64,000 nt of DNA. It comes from Henningerozyma blattae CBS 6284 (lineage: Eukaryota > Ascomycota > Saccharomycetes > Saccharomycetales > Saccharomycetaceae). The stretch spans positions 947,501 through 1,011,500 of the forward strand of contig NC_020188.1 of the NCBI RefSeq assembly GCF_000315915.1. Direction: 5' to 3'. Below the pieces are notes generated by a model. The model had not been told where the DNA came from, searched no databases, and worked only from the letters and a program-made list of their open reading frames with translations. This document shows positions 62,471-64,000 of this stretch, one piece after another (the first letter of the stretch is position 1; each line of letters begins with the position of its first letter). The translations under genes and the position numbers were made by a program.

Positions 62471-63730
62471 TTATGAAAACATATCTGTATTGATGTCCGG
62501 CAAGCAATTCTGATTGTTACTTTGATCATCAATTATGGTCGAAAGAGTTAAAGGGCCTAGAGTTTCGAAATAGCCATTTATTACAGGATCTGTTTCCAGT
62601 AACAAATCTACCAACATCGGCGTCGGTACCGTGATAGTTTCATCTGAATGTGTACTTTTAGTATCTTTAGGTGACTGATATTCTGTGGTTATAATTTGAG
62701 CAATGGTGGTTGGAATTTCTTGATTCATTAGTCCTGTTTCTTCATTGATTGGAGTCTTGATTATTAAGGCACTCTTTAGTGGGGAAAATTTTTTATTTGA
62801 GGCAACTAATGGTGAGACAATTAATTGGTGTCTAAGCGGCGAACCTATCTTCTGTCTTCTACTTTGTAAATTGAAATTGACATTTCTCTTAATGGGATTT
62901 GTACTCGATGAAGCTATTGGAAGTATATTAGACTGAGTATCTAGCGTATGCTCTTTTACATAAGGTGCTGATAATGATTGTAGTGGCTCAGGCTTCTTTT
63001 GAAGTTGATTTATTTCGATTACTTCGATGGTATCAGGCTCGCAAGAATAATTTTTATTATATCTGTTGCAAAGTGTTCTACATATATCAAACATACTATT
63101 AAGAACATGATTCTTGGCTTTATCTCTCTTAAAAATTGAAAGAGCGTGTGTTGTTCTAATTAGTTCATCTAAAATATCTTCGTCCTGTAACATTGGTAAT
63201 ACATCGACTAGTATTGAAACCATTAACTTCAACCGATCTGGCTTTTGTAAATGATCAGGTTCCCTATGCTCTACGTCACTTGGCCACCATTCAGGCTTAG
63301 TGCTATTTCCTTTGATGTATGGAAATTTGGTTTTCTTCTTTGGTTCAATAATTTTAATCCAAATTTTTGAAATCGTTTTACATGGGACTTGTCTTAATAA
63401 TTTTAAACCGTTGTATATATAAGACTGTAGTTCTCTTTTGTTATTTAAATTTAGACTGAGATGCTTAAAATTTTGAATTTGATTTTTGGGCAATCTCCTA
63501 AATTTTGTTACGTTTTTTTCATCATTATTAACTAGATTCTGAATGGGAACTGGAAAAGTTTGCTCTAAAGGTGAGCTGATAAATATATGAGAAAAAAAAT
63601 TATCAGGAGGCTTATAAATTTGGGAGCTAGTTTTAGTGTTACTAGTTGAAACCTTTTGCTTTTTTAGAAAGAAAGCAAATTGATATCCTTGCTCACTTAA
63701 TGTTTCTAATACGTGGTTCAAGTTATTCAT
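62471..63730 (-). CDS. YDR124W-like protein of unknown function
   Basis: Homologue of S. cerevisiae YDR124W, an uncharacterised protein whose helical domain is also found in filamentous fungi. The 419-aa product has the family core at about 130-230: KFPYIKGNSTKPEWWPSDVE, HREPDHLQKPDRLKLMVSIL, then LDELIRTTHALSIFKRDKAK. The C-terminal half is Pro/Ser/Thr-rich and disordered, with RRQKIGSPLRHQ and several SP/TP sites. It is longer than the S. cerevisiae protein (324 aa). It is convergent with CHA4. In S. cerevisiae YDR124W is close to ECM18 and SWF1, so position agrees. Confidence 0.88.
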   Translation of the reverse strand: MNNLNHVLETLSEQGYQFAFFLKKQKVSTSNTKTSSQIYKPPDNFFSHIFISSPLEQTFPVPIQNLVNNDEKNVTKFRRLPKNQIQNFKHLSLNLNNKRELQSYIYNGLKLLRQVPCKTISKIWIKIIEPKKKTKFPYIKGNSTKPEWWPSDVEHREPDHLQKPDRLKLMVSILVDVLPMLQDEDILDELIRTTHALSIFKRDKAKNHVLNSMFDICRTLCNRYNKNYSCEPDTIEVIEINQLQKKPEPLQSLSAPYVKEHTLDTQSNILPIASSSTNPIKRNVNFNLQSRRQKIGSPLRHQLIVSPLVASNKKFSPLKSALIIKTPINEETGLMNQEIPTTIAQIITTEYQSPKDTKSTHSDETITVPTPMLVDLLLETDPVINGYFETLGPLTLSTIIDDQSNNQNCLPDINTDMFS

Positions 63731-64000
63731 TTTTTGGAATACGGTTTTACTGTTTCAACAAGAGAAATAATCATATATAATTAAACATTTAAAATCAAAT
63801 GAATGACAGATAACAGTTTTATACAGGTTGTATAGACTATATATATTTTTTATATTTAAGAATGTTTATGATTCATCTCTATTTGCTGATGTACTTTTTT
63901 TTATATTTGTACTAAATGTGTTTCAAATTAGTTTGCCATGCTTAGTATCTGACGCGACAAATCTAAAACTCGCTTGCCAGCAGGAAAAATAATATAAACC
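63731..64000. other. Upstream region of the YDR124W-like gene, to window edge
   Basis: 270 bp of AT-rich DNA; GACGCG near 63952 is a weak MCB-like word. No gene is visible before the window ends. Confidence 0.4.

Overview
This is nuclear DNA of a budding yeast of the family Saccharomycetaceae. Almost every gene is a single uninterrupted exon, most of the DNA is AT-rich, promoters carry yeast sites (MCB, SCB, PAC/RRPE, Gcn4, Reb1), and the proteins are close relatives of named Saccharomyces cerevisiae proteins. Gene names were assigned by recognising the protein and by gene order. The species cannot be named from the window. The mixture of retained and missing genes fits a post-whole-genome-duplication yeast that lost duplicates independently of S. 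cerevisiae: CHA4, ERG27, CDC45, SEN2 and MDN1 of the YLR copy lie together with YDR124W, SWF1, ARO1, MTC5 and a YDR131C-like gene of the YDR copy, while ICT1/ECM18, SAC6, FIN1, AHP1 and ISY1 are absent.

Layout. (A) 1-17.4 kb follows S. cerevisiae chromosome V left arm YEL047C-YEL038W: FRD1/OSM1 (cut by the window edge), GLY1, IES6, YEL043W, GDA1, YEF1/UTR1-type NAD kinase, UTR2, CYC7, UTR4. (B) 17.4-19.4 kb is a junction that holds an ISU-type Fe-S scaffold gene from neither block. (C) 19.4-63.7 kb follows the YLR098-YLR110 / YDR124-YDR134 ancestral block: CCW12, a YLR108C/YDR132C BTB-type gene, an F-box gene, REX3, MDN1 (4917 residues, the largest gene), SEN2, CDC45, APC9, ERG27, a broken unidentified gene, MTC5, ARO1, SWF1, CHA4, YDR124W.

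These are mainly housekeeping genes: aromatic amino-acid synthesis, threonine cleavage, NAD phosphorylation, respiration and redox balance, Golgi glycosylation support, cell wall, ribosome maturation, tRNA splicing, DNA replication, cell-cycle proteolysis, sterol synthesis and protein palmitoylation. I saw no tRNA, rRNA, complete transposon, CRISPR array, centromere or virus.

The parts most worth a second look are: (1) an approximately 4 kb GC-rich island (about 15.8-19.8 kb) at the synteny junction, with changed codon use, several unrelated short minisatellites and a 50-nt perfectly alternating pyrimidine-purine tract; (2) an Isu scaffold with valine where S. cerevisiae Isu1 has Met107, the site of frataxin-bypass substitutions; (3) a CHA4 gene whose only sensible ATG is out of frame by one base across an A10 run; (4) a decaying membrane-protein gene between ERG27 and MTC5; (5) promoter-site clusters that match the known jobs of UTR2, ERG27, MDN1, CDC45 and ARO1. 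I found no clear new multi-gene system.
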